A DNA stretch of 64,000 nucleotides from Acidovorax sp. FJL06 (GTDB lineage: Bacteria > Pseudomonadota > Gammaproteobacteria > Burkholderiales > Burkholderiaceae_C). The stretch is taken from positions 189,040 through 253,039 of the forward strand of contig NZ_QAJR01000017.1 in the NCBI RefSeq assembly GCF_003852545.1, in the 5' to 3' direction. The notes beneath the pieces were generated by a model. It saw nothing but the letters and a program-made list of their open reading frames with translations, was not told where the DNA came from and made no database searches. This document shows, piece by piece, positions 25,383-35,087 of the stretch; the first letter of the stretch is position 1; each line of letters begins with the position of its first letter. The position numbers were made by a program, and so were the translations under genes.

Positions 25383-28300
25383 TCACTTTCCGGCCTCCAC
25401 CTTCACCCGCGCGTTGGGTACCTCGCCAAACATCTCGGGCGCATACATGGCCTCCACGCGGCTCGGGGGCAGCGCGAAGTCGCCCACGTTGTTCAGGCGC
25501 ACGGTGTATTCCATCTTCACCGTGCCCTTGGGCAGGTATTCGTAGTAGCTGCGGAAGGACTCGAAGCTGCGCTCTTCGAACGCGGGCCAGCCGGGGCCGG
25601 TGCGCGCCTTTTCGCCCTGCGTGGCGATGGCCGAGTCGCGGCCCAGGCCGCTGCCCAGGATGGTGGCGCCGCCCGGGATGGGGTCGGTGATGGCCACCCA
25701 GGTCATGTCGGCGGTGGCGTTCACCTCCAGCGTCACGCGCAGCACGTCGCCACGGGTGTATTGGCCGGGCGGCAGCGCCTTGTTGGCCTGCTCCACGGGC
25801 GTCACGGTTTTGGTGATGCTGTACCCCGCCGCGAAGGGCGCCTTGAGCTGGATGGCGGCCACCGACTGCAGCGTGAGCCACGGCTTGCCGGGGCCCTGGT
25901 GCGCGACGGCGAGTTGCTCCTTGCCACCGGCCTTGCCTACCGCGCTGGACCATGGCAGGAACATGCCGTTGTTCTTGAGGTTGCCCGGCGATGCAGGCGC
26001 GCCGAACCAGGTCGTCTGGTGCGCGGCGCCTGTCGCGTCGCTGCTCTTCACGCGCTCGACCTTGCTCCAGTCCACGCTGGCGTTGTTGCCGCCCATGGTG
26101 GCCTTGGTGGTGCCCGACACCGGCACGGCCTCGAACTTGGCGCTGAACTTCTCCAGCGCCAGCCCGCCCCACAGGTTGGCGGTGGTGGTGTGCCACGCGC
26201 CCGCTTGCTGGCGGCTGATGAAGCCGTTGGCCAGGCGGCCCATGTCGTCCTTCCAGGCCGGGTCGTCCATCACGGCCAGCATCAGGCGCGCGGTGTTCAC
26301 GTCGCCGTTTTGCATCAGCCACCACCAGTAGTCGTCCTGCTCGGTGCTGAAGATGAGCTTGGTGCCCTGGAACGACAGGCGCGCGCGCAGGATCTGCATG
26401 GCCTCGGCCAGGCGCTTGTCGCGCTCGGGCACGTCGGCCACGCGCTTCAGGACATTGACCCAGTCGATCACCGCATGCGTGGGCCACTGGTTGGGCGCGA
26501 TGGTGACGCTGCTCACCATGCGGCCCTGGGCCTTGCCGTAGCGCGACAGTGCCTCGATGGCGGCGAGCTTGCGCATGTCCAGGTCCTTGCGCGGGCTCCA
26601 GAAGCTGCGCTCAATGCGGCCTTCGATGAAGGCGATCAGGCCGCGCTCCATGGGTGCGCGCACGTCGTCCGGCAGGGCAAAGGCAGGGTTGACGGCGGCG
26701 GCCTCGTGCGTGGCGGCCAGCACATAGGCGGTGAGCGTGTCGCTGCCCCGGTTGCTGTCGCCATCCCGCGGCGGGAAGTAATTGGCCAGCCCGTCGCTGT
26801 CGAGGTAGGTGGGCAGCTGCGCCACCACGGTCTGCCACAGCGCGCCGTCGCGCAGGCCCACGGCCTTGCTGGTCTTTTGCTCCAGGCAGGCGAACGGGTA
26901 GCGCGCCCACCAGTCGCGCACGCCCGGCAGGCCTTCGGCCAGCTTGGGCTGCAGCGACAGCTTGAGGCCGCCCCGGCCCGGCAAGGCGTCGGCCGGTGGG
27001 TTCACGTCCAGGTTGAAGCTGCCATCCACCTGCACCAGCGTGGCCTGCTGCACCGTGAGCGGCACGGCCGGGATCAGCTTCTGGCTGGCCTTGAGCGCGT
27101 CGCGTGCGCCGCTGACCTGGTCCTTGGCCTCGATCTCCCACAGGATGGCCTGGGCGCGGGTCTGCGCGAGCTGGGCAGGCGCGGTCACGCTCCAGGCCAC
27201 CTCGCGCGATTCACCGGCGGGGATGTCCACGGTTTGTGGTTTCAGGTCCAGCAGCGTGGCGCGCGGCGCCACCTCGACCTTCATGGCCGCCTTGGTGGTG
27301 TTGCGCAGCGTGAGCTGGGCGCGGAACTGGTCGTCCTCGCGCACCAGGGGCGGCAGGCCACTGATGATCTGCAGGTCCTGCGCGCTACGGATGCTGGTGC
27401 TGCCAGTGCCGAACAGGCCGGTGGACGCATCGGCCACCGCCACGATCTTGAAGGTGGTGAGCGCATCGTTGAGCAGCACCGTCACCTTGGCCTGGCCGTT
27501 GGCATCGAGTTGGATCGCGGGCTGCCACAGCAGCAGCGTGTCGAGCAGCTCGCGCGTCTGCGCCTTGCCGCCGCCGCCGCCCGCGGGCACGGCCTTCTTG
27601 CCGTAGTGGCGCCGGCCGATGATCTCCATCTGCGCGGTGGAGGTCTCCACGCCCCAGCTGCGGCGCTGGAGCATGGCTTCGAGCAGGTTCCAGCTGTTGT
27701 TGGGCATCAGCTCCAGCAGCGCCTGGTCCACGGCGGCCACGGCCACCTCGGCATTCGCGGCGGGCTTGCCGCCGGGCAGGGTGGCGGTGATGGTGACCTG
27801 CGCCTTGCCGCGCACGGCGTAGCTTTCCTTGTCGGCCGCGACCTTCACGTCGATCTGGTGGGCTTGCGTGCCCACGCGGATCTCGGCCAGGCCCAGGCGG
27901 AAGGCGGGTTTGGAGAGGTCCACCAGCGCGGTGGGCGCCTGGTATTCACGGCCTTCGTACCAGAACGACGTCCACCACTCGCGCGGCGATTTGAAGCCCC
28001 AGGTGAAGAAGCTGTACCACGGCACCTCGCGCAGCCGGCCGCGCAGGGCCAGCACGCTCACGTACACGTTGGGGCCCCACTCGGGCTGGATCTTCAGGCT
28101 GATGGTCGGGTCCTGCCCGTTGAGCTGCACCACCTGCGTGTCGATGATGCCCTCGCGCTCCACCGCCACCAGCGCCGTGGCGTAGCGGAACGGCATGCGC
28201 ACCTGGAACTTGGCGGTCTCGCCCGGCTGGTAGCTCTTCTTCTCGGGCAGCAGGTCGATGCGGTCGTGGTCTTCGCCACCAAACCAGAGTTCGCCCTGGC

Positions 28301-31300
28301 GCGTGACCCACACCGACGACGCGGCCACGCTGGTGTTGCCGTCCTTGTCGGTGGCCGTGACCACCAGTTCCACCTCGCCGGGTTCGTCGAGCTTGGACTC
28401 GCACAGCAGCAGGCCACGCGCGTCGCTCTTGCCGCTGCACAGCGTGCCCAGGTCCTTGGTCTCGGTCTGGTTGTCGTAGCTGTAGAAGCCACCCACCATG
28501 CGCTTGCGCGTGGTGGTGGTGATGCGCGCCACGGCCTGCACCTGCAGGGACATGTCGGCGGCCGGCTTGCCGCTCAGCTGCAGCGCCAGCGCCTGGAAGC
28601 GGATCTTCTGGCGGGCCGACACCCAGCCTTCGGTCTTGATGCCGGCCACCACGCCGGCAGGCCACAGGGCCTGCGTGCTGCGGATGGTCTGCACTTCGCC
28701 GTTGGGGTCGGCGTAGGTGGCTTCCATCACCAGATCCTGCGGCTGGCGGGACTGGGGCACGTTGTCGATGGTGACCTTGCCCGCGCCGTCCTTGTTGAGC
28801 GTGAGCGGCAGCTTGTCGGCGATCACGCGCGCGTCCTGGCTGGCCGTGGCCTCCTCGTCGTCGCTGTGGGCGTTCGACTGCTCGCGCTTGCGGGGCGGGT
28901 TGAAGCTGAAGGCCTCGTAGTCGCTGTAGTTCAGCATCTTGCCACGCACCATGGCCGACACGCGCACCGGCAGGTGGGCCGCACCGCCGCCCGCCACGTA
29001 GTTGATCTGCACATCGGTGGGCACCGAGCGCACACGCACCAGGGCCTTCTTGTCGGCGGGCGCGATGCGGCCTTCGAGCACCGGCAGGCGGAACTCCTCC
29101 ACGCGGAACTCGCCCGAGCTGAAGCTGCGGCCGTTGTTCGACTGGTTGCGCAGCTCGACCTGGTACAGGCCCAGCTTGGCGGCCGGTGGCACGGCAAACG
29201 TGCTCTGCGCACTGAAACCGCCGGTGGCCGTGCCGCGCCAGGCCAGCGGCTGGGTGAACTGCTGGCCGCTGCCCACGTGGGTGACGACCAGGGTGTCGGG
29301 GCCCGTGCCCGGCACACCGAAGCCCTTGCGGTTTTCGGTGCGCAGCAGGTGTTTCATCGACACCGTCTCGCCCGCGCGCAGCAGGGTGCGGTCAAAGATG
29401 GTGTGGGCCCGTTCGTCGGGCTCGGGGGCGCTGCTGGTGGGCACGTTGAAGCGCCAGGGCTCGATGCCCCGCTGCCAGTCGCTCCAGGTGAAGGCCATGT
29501 CCTCCACGCCGTCGGCGCCCTTGTGGCGCGCGCTCACGAAGTAGCCCCGGCTGCCGTCGCCCTCTCCATAACCATCGCCGCAGGTCGGCGAGTCCGTAGA
29601 AACACCCTCCAGGCGCGCCAGGCCCTGCGCATCGGTAACCCCCGTGGCCACCTCGTTGCCCCGGCAGTCGGACACGCGCACCCTGGCGCCCTCCACCGGC
29701 TGGCCCTTGTCCAGCGTGGTCACCCAGGCCATGGCGTTCTCGCGGCCCAGCTTGAAGTGCACGCCCAGGTTGGTGACCAGCGCCGAGGTGCGCACGTACA
29801 TCGTGCGGCCCTCGCCATGGCGGTCGTCCAGCAGCGAGGCGCCGAGTTTCTGCGAGGCGATCTCCACCACGTGGAAACCCGGCGGCAGCGGGATGCCCAC
29901 GACCTCGAAGGGGCGGGCGTCATTGCTCGCGGGCTTGGGCAGGTCCAGCGTCTTCACGCCGCCCTTGCCGGCCAGCAGCGACAGCATGCGCGTCTGCACC
30001 TGGTGGCGCTCATCGTCCAGCGCCTTGGGCAGCGGGCCGGTCACGTCCTGGCGCGCCTGCTGGCGGTCCACCGTGTAGTTGTCGTAGCGCTTGACCTTGC
30101 GGAACCAGGCAATGATCTCGGCATCGGTGCCGGGTTGGAGCGTGCTCACCTTGCCCGCCGGTGCGGCCGCGCCCGGCGCGCCGGGCTGCAGGCCCTGCAC
30201 GCGCAGCGCGGCTTCCACGTTGCGCAGGGTTACCGGCAGCAAGGCGGGCGGGTTGCTTCCCGCCGGGCCTTCGGCAAAACGCTCCACCACGCCAAACGAG
30301 GCCGCCGCAAACTTGGCCAGCGGCGGCATGCCGCCCGTGGCCACCTTCAGGGGGTAGCTGTCGGCATTGCGCAGCGTGCGGCCCGAGGCGTCCTTGAAGT
30401 CCTTGGGCAGCTCGATGGTGAAGGCCGTGTTTTCAGGCAAGGGCGCAGTGAACTGCACGCTGTTGACCAACGCATCGCCTTTCTGGCCTTCGACGCCTCC
30501 GTCGGCCTGGGGCTTGAGGGTGTCCTTGGCCGACTTGAGGCGGATGGCCGTGGCCAGGTTGCGTGGCACGGGCGCATTGAAGAACAGCTGCATCGGACGG
30601 ATGGGCAGGCAGGCGGCCTGGGCGTTCTCGCGCTCGCAGCTGAACTCTGCCGAAAACGGCTCGCGCACCTTGAAGTCGAAGCGCCTTTCCACCGTGTTGG
30701 GCACGCCGCTGGGCGTACTGACCCCTTTGCCGAACACCACCTGCATGCGCGAGCCCGAGGTGAAGCGCCGGTTGCAGGCCAGGGTGGCGTATTGCAGGGG
30801 GTCTTGCGCCGCGGGTTTGTCCAGCCCCAGCGCCTTGAGGATCTCGGTGCGCTGGGCGCCGTCGATCATGCGCGCGGGGATGCGCTCGCCCACCCCCTCG
30901 GCGGTGCACCACACGTTGGCCTGCACGCTGGCCACGGTGGCCGGCCCGTTGAACTGCAGCACAAAGAACTGCTCTTCGTCGATCTGTTCGTAGGGGTTGG
31001 GACGGATGGCCTGGACAAAGGGCCCGCCACTATTGAATTGATAGCTTTTAGCGCCCGTCAGATCAGCCCCAGCGGCCGATTTGAACCCGGGCTTGACGGT
31101 GGCCGTGCAGCGCACGCCGGGCGGCAGGTCGCGCTCGAAGTCGAACACCCACTCGCGCTCGCCGGTCCAGCGGCCCGTGCCCTTGGTGGCGCCGGCATCG
31201 CTGCAGGACAGGCTGATGGGCGCCTGGGCCTTGGGGTCGCCAAAATTGACCGCCGCCGCGTCGAACTTGGCCACCACCTGGCGCACCCGCGCCACCTCGC

Positions 31301-31391
31301 CCTGGGGCGAAAAACTGCTGATCTGCAGGGCCTGCGCGCCCCAGGCCGCCAGCGACAGGCCAGCGGCCAGCATCCATTGTTTTTTGTTCAT
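25383..31391 (-). CDS. Bacterial alpha-2-macroglobulin (YfhM-like)
   Basis: A 2,002-residue periplasmic protease trap. The ATG at 31391 is chosen because GGAGGGGAAG precedes it and a signal peptide begins there (MNKKQWMLAAGLSLAAWGAQA). There is no lipobox Cys after the signal, unlike E. coli YfhM, so it may be soluble rather than lipid-anchored. Macroglobulin beta-sandwich repeats fill residues about 200-1250. The thioester motif CLEQ is intact (Cys1502), in YPFACLEQKTSK. The terpenoid-cyclase-like helical domain and a C-terminal receptor-like domain follow. The size is at the upper end for the family. It is paired with pbpC. Confidence 0.93.
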   Translation of the reverse strand: MNKKQWMLAAGLSLAAWGAQALQISSFSPQGEVARVRQVVAKFDAAAVNFGDPKAQAPISLSCSDAGATKGTGRWTGEREWVFDFERDLPPGVRCTATVKPGFKSAAGADLTGAKSYQFNSGGPFVQAIRPNPYEQIDEEQFFVLQFNGPATVASVQANVWCTAEGVGERIPARMIDGAQRTEILKALGLDKPAAQDPLQYATLACNRRFTSGSRMQVVFGKGVSTPSGVPNTVERRFDFKVREPFSAEFSCERENAQAACLPIRPMQLFFNAPVPRNLATAIRLKSAKDTLKPQADGGVEGQKGDALVNSVQFTAPLPENTAFTIELPKDFKDASGRTLRNADSYPLKVATGGMPPLAKFAAASFGVVERFAEGPAGSNPPALLPVTLRNVEAALRVQGLQPGAPGAAAPAGKVSTLQPGTDAEIIAWFRKVKRYDNYTVDRQQARQDVTGPLPKALDDERHQVQTRMLSLLAGKGGVKTLDLPKPASNDARPFEVVGIPLPPGFHVVEIASQKLGASLLDDRHGEGRTMYVRTSALVTNLGVHFKLGRENAMAWVTTLDKGQPVEGARVRVSDCRGNEVATGVTDAQGLARLEGVSTDSPTCGDGYGEGDGSRGYFVSARHKGADGVEDMAFTWSDWQRGIEPWRFNVPTSSAPEPDERAHTIFDRTLLRAGETVSMKHLLRTENRKGFGVPGTGPDTLVVTHVGSGQQFTQPLAWRGTATGGFSAQSTFAVPPAAKLGLYQVELRNQSNNGRSFSSGEFRVEEFRLPVLEGRIAPADKKALVRVRSVPTDVQINYVAGGGAAHLPVRVSAMVRGKMLNYSDYEAFSFNPPRKREQSNAHSDDEEATASQDARVIADKLPLTLNKDGAGKVTIDNVPQSRQPQDLVMEATYADPNGEVQTIRSTQALWPAGVVAGIKTEGWVSARQKIRFQALALQLSGKPAADMSLQVQAVARITTTTRKRMVGGFYSYDNQTETKDLGTLCSGKSDARGLLLCESKLDEPGEVELVVTATDKDGNTSVAASSVWVTRQGELWFGGEDHDRIDLLPEKKSYQPGETAKFQVRMPFRYATALVAVEREGIIDTQVVQLNGQDPTISLKIQPEWGPNVYVSVLALRGRLREVPWYSFFTWGFKSPREWWTSFWYEGREYQAPTALVDLSKPAFRLGLAEIRVGTQAHQIDVKVAADKESYAVRGKAQVTITATLPGGKPAANAEVAVAAVDQALLELMPNNSWNLLEAMLQRRSWGVETSTAQMEIIGRRHYGKKAVPAGGGGGKAQTRELLDTLLLWQPAIQLDANGQAKVTVLLNDALTTFKIVAVADASTGLFGTGSTSIRSAQDLQIISGLPPLVREDDQFRAQLTLRNTTKAAMKVEVAPRATLLDLKPQTVDIPAGESREVAWSVTAPAQLAQTRAQAILWEIEAKDQVSGARDALKASQKLIPAVPLTVQQATLVQVDGSFNLDVNPPADALPGRGGLKLSLQPKLAEGLPGVRDWWARYPFACLEQKTSKAVGLRDGALWQTVVAQLPTYLDSDGLANYFPPRDGDSNRGSDTLTAYVLAATHEAAAVNPAFALPDDVRAPMERGLIAFIEGRIERSFWSPRKDLDMRKLAAIEALSRYGKAQGRMVSSVTIAPNQWPTHAVIDWVNVLKRVADVPERDKRLAEAMQILRARLSFQGTKLIFSTEQDDYWWWLMQNGDVNTARLMLAVMDDPAWKDDMGRLANGFISRQQAGAWHTTTANLWGGLALEKFSAKFEAVPVSGTTKATMGGNNASVDWSKVERVKSSDATGAAHQTTWFGAPASPGNLKNNGMFLPWSSAVGKAGGKEQLAVAHQGPGKPWLTLQSVAAIQLKAPFAAGYSITKTVTPVEQANKALPPGQYTRGDVLRVTLEVNATADMTWVAITDPIPGGATILGSGLGRDSAIATQGEKARTGPGWPAFEERSFESFRSYYEYLPKGTVKMEYTVRLNNVGDFALPPSRVEAMYAPEMFGEVPNARVKVEAGK
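31031..31057 (+). repeat. TTTGATAGCT dispersed repeat inside the macroglobulin gene
   Basis: The plus strand reads TATTGAATTGATAGCTTTTA followed by GCGCCC. It is antisense to the macroglobulin gene, where it encodes GAKSYQFN. It is shorter and more diverged than the other copies. Confidence 0.4.
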
Positions 31392-31671
31392 GTCTTCCCC
31401 TCCGAAGGAACCAGGGCGGGCCTCCCCGGTGGCCCCGCGCGGGGAAGGGGAATTGCACGACCTGCGAGCGTAACAAAACGGCACCCGCGCCAGCACAGCG
31501 TTGCAAGCGCTTACGTATGCAGGCAACGAGGCCGCCACCGGGCTTTTTCCCCCATGGACAGGCTCGCCCAAAGTGCGCACACTGGCACAAACCTGTTCCA
31601 CGCTGCTGCGTTGCACGGCCCTCCCCCAGCCCAGCGCGCGGCCCATGCCAACCACACTGCAAGGAGACGCC

Positions 31672-32280
31672 ATGACCCGTGTGCACTACGACAGCCACCA
31701 GCTGGATGAGCTGGTGCTGCAGATGATGGAAACCGAACAGATGGGCGAGCTGGTGTACCGCGCCGCCATCGCCTGCGCCCACCATCCCGCCCTGAAGAAG
31801 GAATGGCAGGGCTACCTCAAGGACGCGCAGGCGCACCAGGCCGTGGTGCGCCGCATGTGCGACGCACTGGGCCTGCACCCGGACGCCCCCAGCGCCGCGC
31901 GGGCCGTGGCTCGGCAGCTGGGCGATGCATGGGTGCAGGCCATCGAGACGGCCCAGCGCACTTGCGACCCGGACACCGCCCAGCGCGCGGCCTGCGAGTG
32001 CGTGCTGCATGCCGAAACCAGGAACCACGCCCACTGGGAGCTGCTGGGCCGGGTGGCCCGGGTGGCCATCGGTGACGTGGGCCAGACGCTCAAGGCCGCC
32101 TACAAGGCCGTAGAGAAAAACGAGGACCACCACCTGCACCACATCCAGGGCTGGCACCGTGAGCTGGCCATCCAGGCGCTGGGCCTGCCCGCCGTGCTGC
32201 CGCCGCCCGAGGCGGGCAAGAGGATGGGTCAGGGCCTCGGCAGCGCGCCCCGGGCCGAGCTGCAGGTGGCCCTGCACTGA
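31672..32280 (+). CDS. Ferritin-like helical protein, function unknown
   Basis: A 202-residue protein from the ATG at 31672, behind AAGGAG. It appears to be all-helical, with Glu and His at helix-bundle spacing (METEQMGELVYRAAI, LHAETRNHAHWELLGR, EKNEDHHLHHIQGWHRELA). This suggests a ferritin-like four-helix protein with a possible di-metal site. There is no signal peptide. It is divergent from the macroglobulin gene across 280 bp in which I see nothing specific. A stress role is possible, but no function can be assigned. Confidence 0.6.
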   Translation: MTRVHYDSHQLDELVLQMMETEQMGELVYRAAIACAHHPALKKEWQGYLKDAQAHQAVVRRMCDALGLHPDAPSAARAVARQLGDAWVQAIETAQRTCDPDTAQRAACECVLHAETRNHAHWELLGRVARVAIGDVGQTLKAAYKAVEKNEDHHLHHIQGWHRELAIQALGLPAVLPPPEAGKRMGQGLGSAPRAELQVALH

Positions 32281-32333
32281 GAGGCTGAGAGGCGCAAAGG
32301 CCCAGGGGCCCAGAGGCCCTTCCCGCCCGCGGG

Positions 32334-33773
32334 TCAGCCCTGCAGCGCCGCAGCGCCCCCCGGGGCATCGGCCAGCGTGGCCACCCCCTTGCCGCCGCGC
32401 TTGCTCGCATAGAGCGCGTGATCGGCGCGGTCCATCAACGCGGGCAGGGACTCCACGGCCGGCCCCTGGAACAGCGCCACCCCGATGCTGGCGCCCACCA
32501 GCACATGCTGGCCGTTGTCGAGCCCGATGGGCGCCACCAGCGCCGCCAGCACCTTGTGCGCCAGTTCCATGGCGGCCTCGGGCGAGGCCACGGCGTTCAG
32601 CACCAGTGCAAATTCATCGCCCCCCAGCCGGGCGGCGGTGTCGTTGGCGCGCGCCAGGCCCGCCAGGCGCTGGGCCACACGCACCAGCACCTGGTCGCCA
32701 CTGCCATGCCCCAGGCTGTCGTTGACGGCCTTGAAGCCATCCAGGTCCACCAGCAGCAGCGCGCCCGCTCGGTGGTCGCGGTAGGCCGCCAGCACTGCCT
32801 GCGACAGGCGGTCCTCAAACAGGCGGCGGTTGGGCAGCCCCGAGAGGCGGTCGTGGCTGGCCAGGGCCAGCACCTGCTGGTGGGCCCGCACCAGCCGCGC
32901 GCTCAGCAGGCCCAGCACCAGCGCAAAGGCATAGGCCAGCATGACCACCAGCGTGGGTGCGCGGCCTGCCGCCGCCCAGCCGCCGATGGGCACAGCGCCC
33001 AGAGTCCAGCTACCGCCGCCGGGCAAGGGCACATCGAGCGTGGCGGGGGCCTCGTCAAACAGCTGGGGGCGGCCGATGAACACCGCGCCCTGCGCGCCCA
33101 TGGCGTCCAGGCCCCGCGCCGCCACCTGAAAACCCATCTGCTCGGAGTTGAGCCCCACGTCGGCAAACAGGGTGTCGGCATTGACCGTGAGCGAAACAAT
33201 GCCCCAATACGGCGGCCCGCCCACGGGCGGCCGCTCCGGCGGGTGGGCCAGAAACACCGGGGTGCGGCTGATGATGCCCAGCCCGCCCTGCACCAGGGTG
33301 ATGGGGCCCGCCACCACGGTGCGGCGGGTCTGGATGGCCCGCTCCACGGCGTCGCGCTGTTGCGGGTTGTCCAGGTAGCGCAGGCCGATGGCGCGCTCGT
33401 TGCCCACCCGGGGGTAGACATCGGCAATCACGTTGTCGGGCGCCAGCGCCAGGTTGCGGATGTTGCGCTGGTGTTCCAGCAGGCGGCCCACCACGGTGGC
33501 AAAGATGTCGGGCGACATGCTGCCCTGCGCCGCGATGAAGGCCGCCACCGTTTCGGGCACGGACAGCGTGCTTTGCAGCTGCCGGTCCAAGCGGTCGCGG
33601 ATCTGCAGCAAATGGCTTTGCGCCTGCCCGGCGATCTCGGCGCGCGCCTTGGTGTGCGAAATGTCAATGACCACCCAGGCCAGCAACGCCGCCAGCGCAC
33701 CGCTGCACACCCCCACCACCAGGGGCAGGTACCGATGCTGGATCAAGTGGGAAGGGAGGCGGCTGGTGGACAT
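32334..33773 (-). CDS. CHASE-domain diguanylate cyclase
   Basis: A 479-residue protein from the ATG at 33773 (MSTSRLPSHL). Membrane segments flank a periplasmic CHASE sensor (about 55-250; typical ISRTPVFLAHPP and YWGIVSLTVNADTLFADVGL). The second membrane segment is LVVMLAYAFALVLGLLSARL. The cytoplasmic GGDEF domain has an intact ARLGGDEF and an RAND I-site five residues before it. CHASE domains sense small ligands such as cytokinin-like adenines or peptides; the ligand here is unknown. It is convergent with the ferritin-like gene. Confidence 0.9.
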   Translation of the reverse strand: MSTSRLPSHLIQHRYLPLVVGVCSGALAALLAWVVIDISHTKARAEIAGQAQSHLLQIRDRLDRQLQSTLSVPETVAAFIAAQGSMSPDIFATVVGRLLEHQRNIRNLALAPDNVIADVYPRVGNERAIGLRYLDNPQQRDAVERAIQTRRTVVAGPITLVQGGLGIISRTPVFLAHPPERPPVGGPPYWGIVSLTVNADTLFADVGLNSEQMGFQVAARGLDAMGAQGAVFIGRPQLFDEAPATLDVPLPGGGSWTLGAVPIGGWAAAGRAPTLVVMLAYAFALVLGLLSARLVRAHQQVLALASHDRLSGLPNRRLFEDRLSQAVLAAYRDHRAGALLLVDLDGFKAVNDSLGHGSGDQVLVRVAQRLAGLARANDTAARLGGDEFALVLNAVASPEAAMELAHKVLAALVAPIGLDNGQHVLVGASIGVALFQGPAVESLPALMDRADHALYASKRGGKGVATLADAPGGAAALQG

Positions 33774-33912
33774 GGGGCAAAAGAGAGAGGGCCGTAAGAA
33801 ATGGCCCCTGCACACCGGAACTGAGCCCGGTGCACCAGGGCCGGCCACAGCATAAGCGAACCCCCTTCGCTCCATGCAAAGCGAGCGGCAGGCAACGCGC
33901 CTGCGCGCCTGC

Positions 33913-34902
33913 TTACTGCGCCACGAAGCCGCTGGTCTTGATGATGCGCGTCCAGGCTTCGGTGTAGGCCTGCTGGCGCGCCGCCAGCTGCTGGGGCGTC
34001 ATGTGGCCCACCGTGAGGCCCATGGCCGTGAGGTGCTCGCGCACATCGGGCTGGGCCACGACCTTGGCCAGCGCGTTCGAGAAGTCGGTGATGAACTTCT
34101 GCGGCGTGCCGGCAGGCGCATAGATGCCGTAGTACGGCAGGTCTTCAAAGCCCTTGAGGCCCATCTCGTCGAAGGTGGGCACATCGGGCATGGCGGCCTG
34201 GCGCTTGGTGCCCAGCACGCCCACCACGCGCACCTTGCCGGCCTTGTGGTTCTCCATGAAGTCCTGCACCGAGCCCACGCCCGCACCGATCTGGTTGCCC
34301 AGCATGTCGGCCATCATGGGCGCGGCGCCCCGGTACGGGGCCGAGACCAGGTCCAGCTGGTACTTCTGGCCGATCAGCTTGACCAGAAACTCGGGCGTGG
34401 AGGCCGGCGCCGGGATGCCCACGGCCCCCTTGCCCTGGCCCGTGGCCTTGACCCAGTGCACGTACTCGGTGAACGACTTGGCGGGCGTGCCGCCCGAAAC
34501 GGCAAACGCATTCACGAAGGTGGCAAAGCCCCCCACGGGCACGAAGTCGCGCACCGGGTCGAAGCCGGGGTTCTTCACCACCTGGGGCAGGATGGAGATG
34601 GTGTGGTCGTGTGTGATGAACAGCGTGGTGCCATCGGGCGCCGCCGCCTTGAGCGTCTGCGCGGCGATCTGGCCGCCCGCGCCGGGGCGGTTGTCCACCA
34701 CCACGGGCACGCCCAGCTCATCCTTGAGCTTTTCGGACAGCGTGCGCGCAATCGCATCCGAGCCCCCACCGGGCGGGAAGCCCACCAGCAGGCGGATCGG
34801 CTTGGCCGGCTGGGCCGAAGCCAGCCCCACGGCCAGCGCGGCCCCAACAAAGGCACCGGTGCGCACGAGGCGGAACAGCAGGTTGCGGCGGGAAGTCGTC
34901 AT
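33913..34902 (-). CDS. Bug/TctC-family periplasmic solute receptor
   Basis: A 329-residue tripartite-tricarboxylate-type receptor from the ATG at 34902. The signal peptide ends near LASAQP. The family opening KPIRLLVGFPPGGGSDAIAR, the ligand loop VVVDNRPGAGGQIAAQTL and SAPYRGAAPMMADMLGNQI are clear. No TctA/TctB membrane partners are nearby, as is usual for the large Bug families of Burkholderiales. The ligand is probably a carboxylate and is not deducible. It sits downstream of argH on the same strand across a repeat-rich gap. Confidence 0.9.
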   Translation of the reverse strand: MTTSRRNLLFRLVRTGAFVGAALAVGLASAQPAKPIRLLVGFPPGGGSDAIARTLSEKLKDELGVPVVVDNRPGAGGQIAAQTLKAAAPDGTTLFITHDHTISILPQVVKNPGFDPVRDFVPVGGFATFVNAFAVSGGTPAKSFTEYVHWVKATGQGKGAVGIPAPASTPEFLVKLIGQKYQLDLVSAPYRGAAPMMADMLGNQIGAGVGSVQDFMENHKAGKVRVVGVLGTKRQAAMPDVPTFDEMGLKGFEDLPYYGIYAPAGTPQKFITDFSNALAKVVAQPDVREHLTAMGLTVGHMTPQQLAARQQAYTEAWTRIIKTSGFVAQ

Positions 34903-34971
34903 GGCAAAACTCCAATTGTGAGATTCGTTAATAAACGGCGCGTCTTTGAACTGGACACGGTCCATGCCAGT

Positions 34972-35085
34972 GGCCGCCGCGCAAGGGCCGCCCCGCCGCG
35001 CTGGCGGCGTCCCCCTTCCCGAATTGCGCAGCAATACGAGAGAAGGGGGAAGGCGCGCAGCGCCACAGGGGGATGTCGCGCCGCC
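34972..35085. repeat. GC-rich nested inverted-repeat element between argH and the Bug gene
   Basis: Several hairpins follow one another: CGCCG/CGGCG around 35000, CCCCCTTC (35011-35018) with its complement GAAGGGGG (35042-35049), and GGCGC-GCA-GCGCC (35052-35064). The layout is that of a REP/BIME-like intergenic element. It may also attenuate readthrough from argH, but there is no U tract. Confidence 0.45.
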
Positions 35086-35087
35086 TT

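Noticed and set aside
23046-31709. A 2,887-codon open frame on the plus strand, antisense to pbpC and the macroglobulin gene
   Set aside because: It mirrors two genes with clear families, signal sequences and catalytic motifs. Its translation is His/Gln/Arg/Ala-rich and motif-free. In GC-rich DNA the strand opposite a gene often lacks stops.
32334-33773. c-di-GMP phosphodiesterase activity among the GGDEF proteins
   Set aside because: None of the three GGDEF proteins here carries an EAL or HD-GYP domain, and all three keep GGDEF or GGEEF, so they are called cyclases only.
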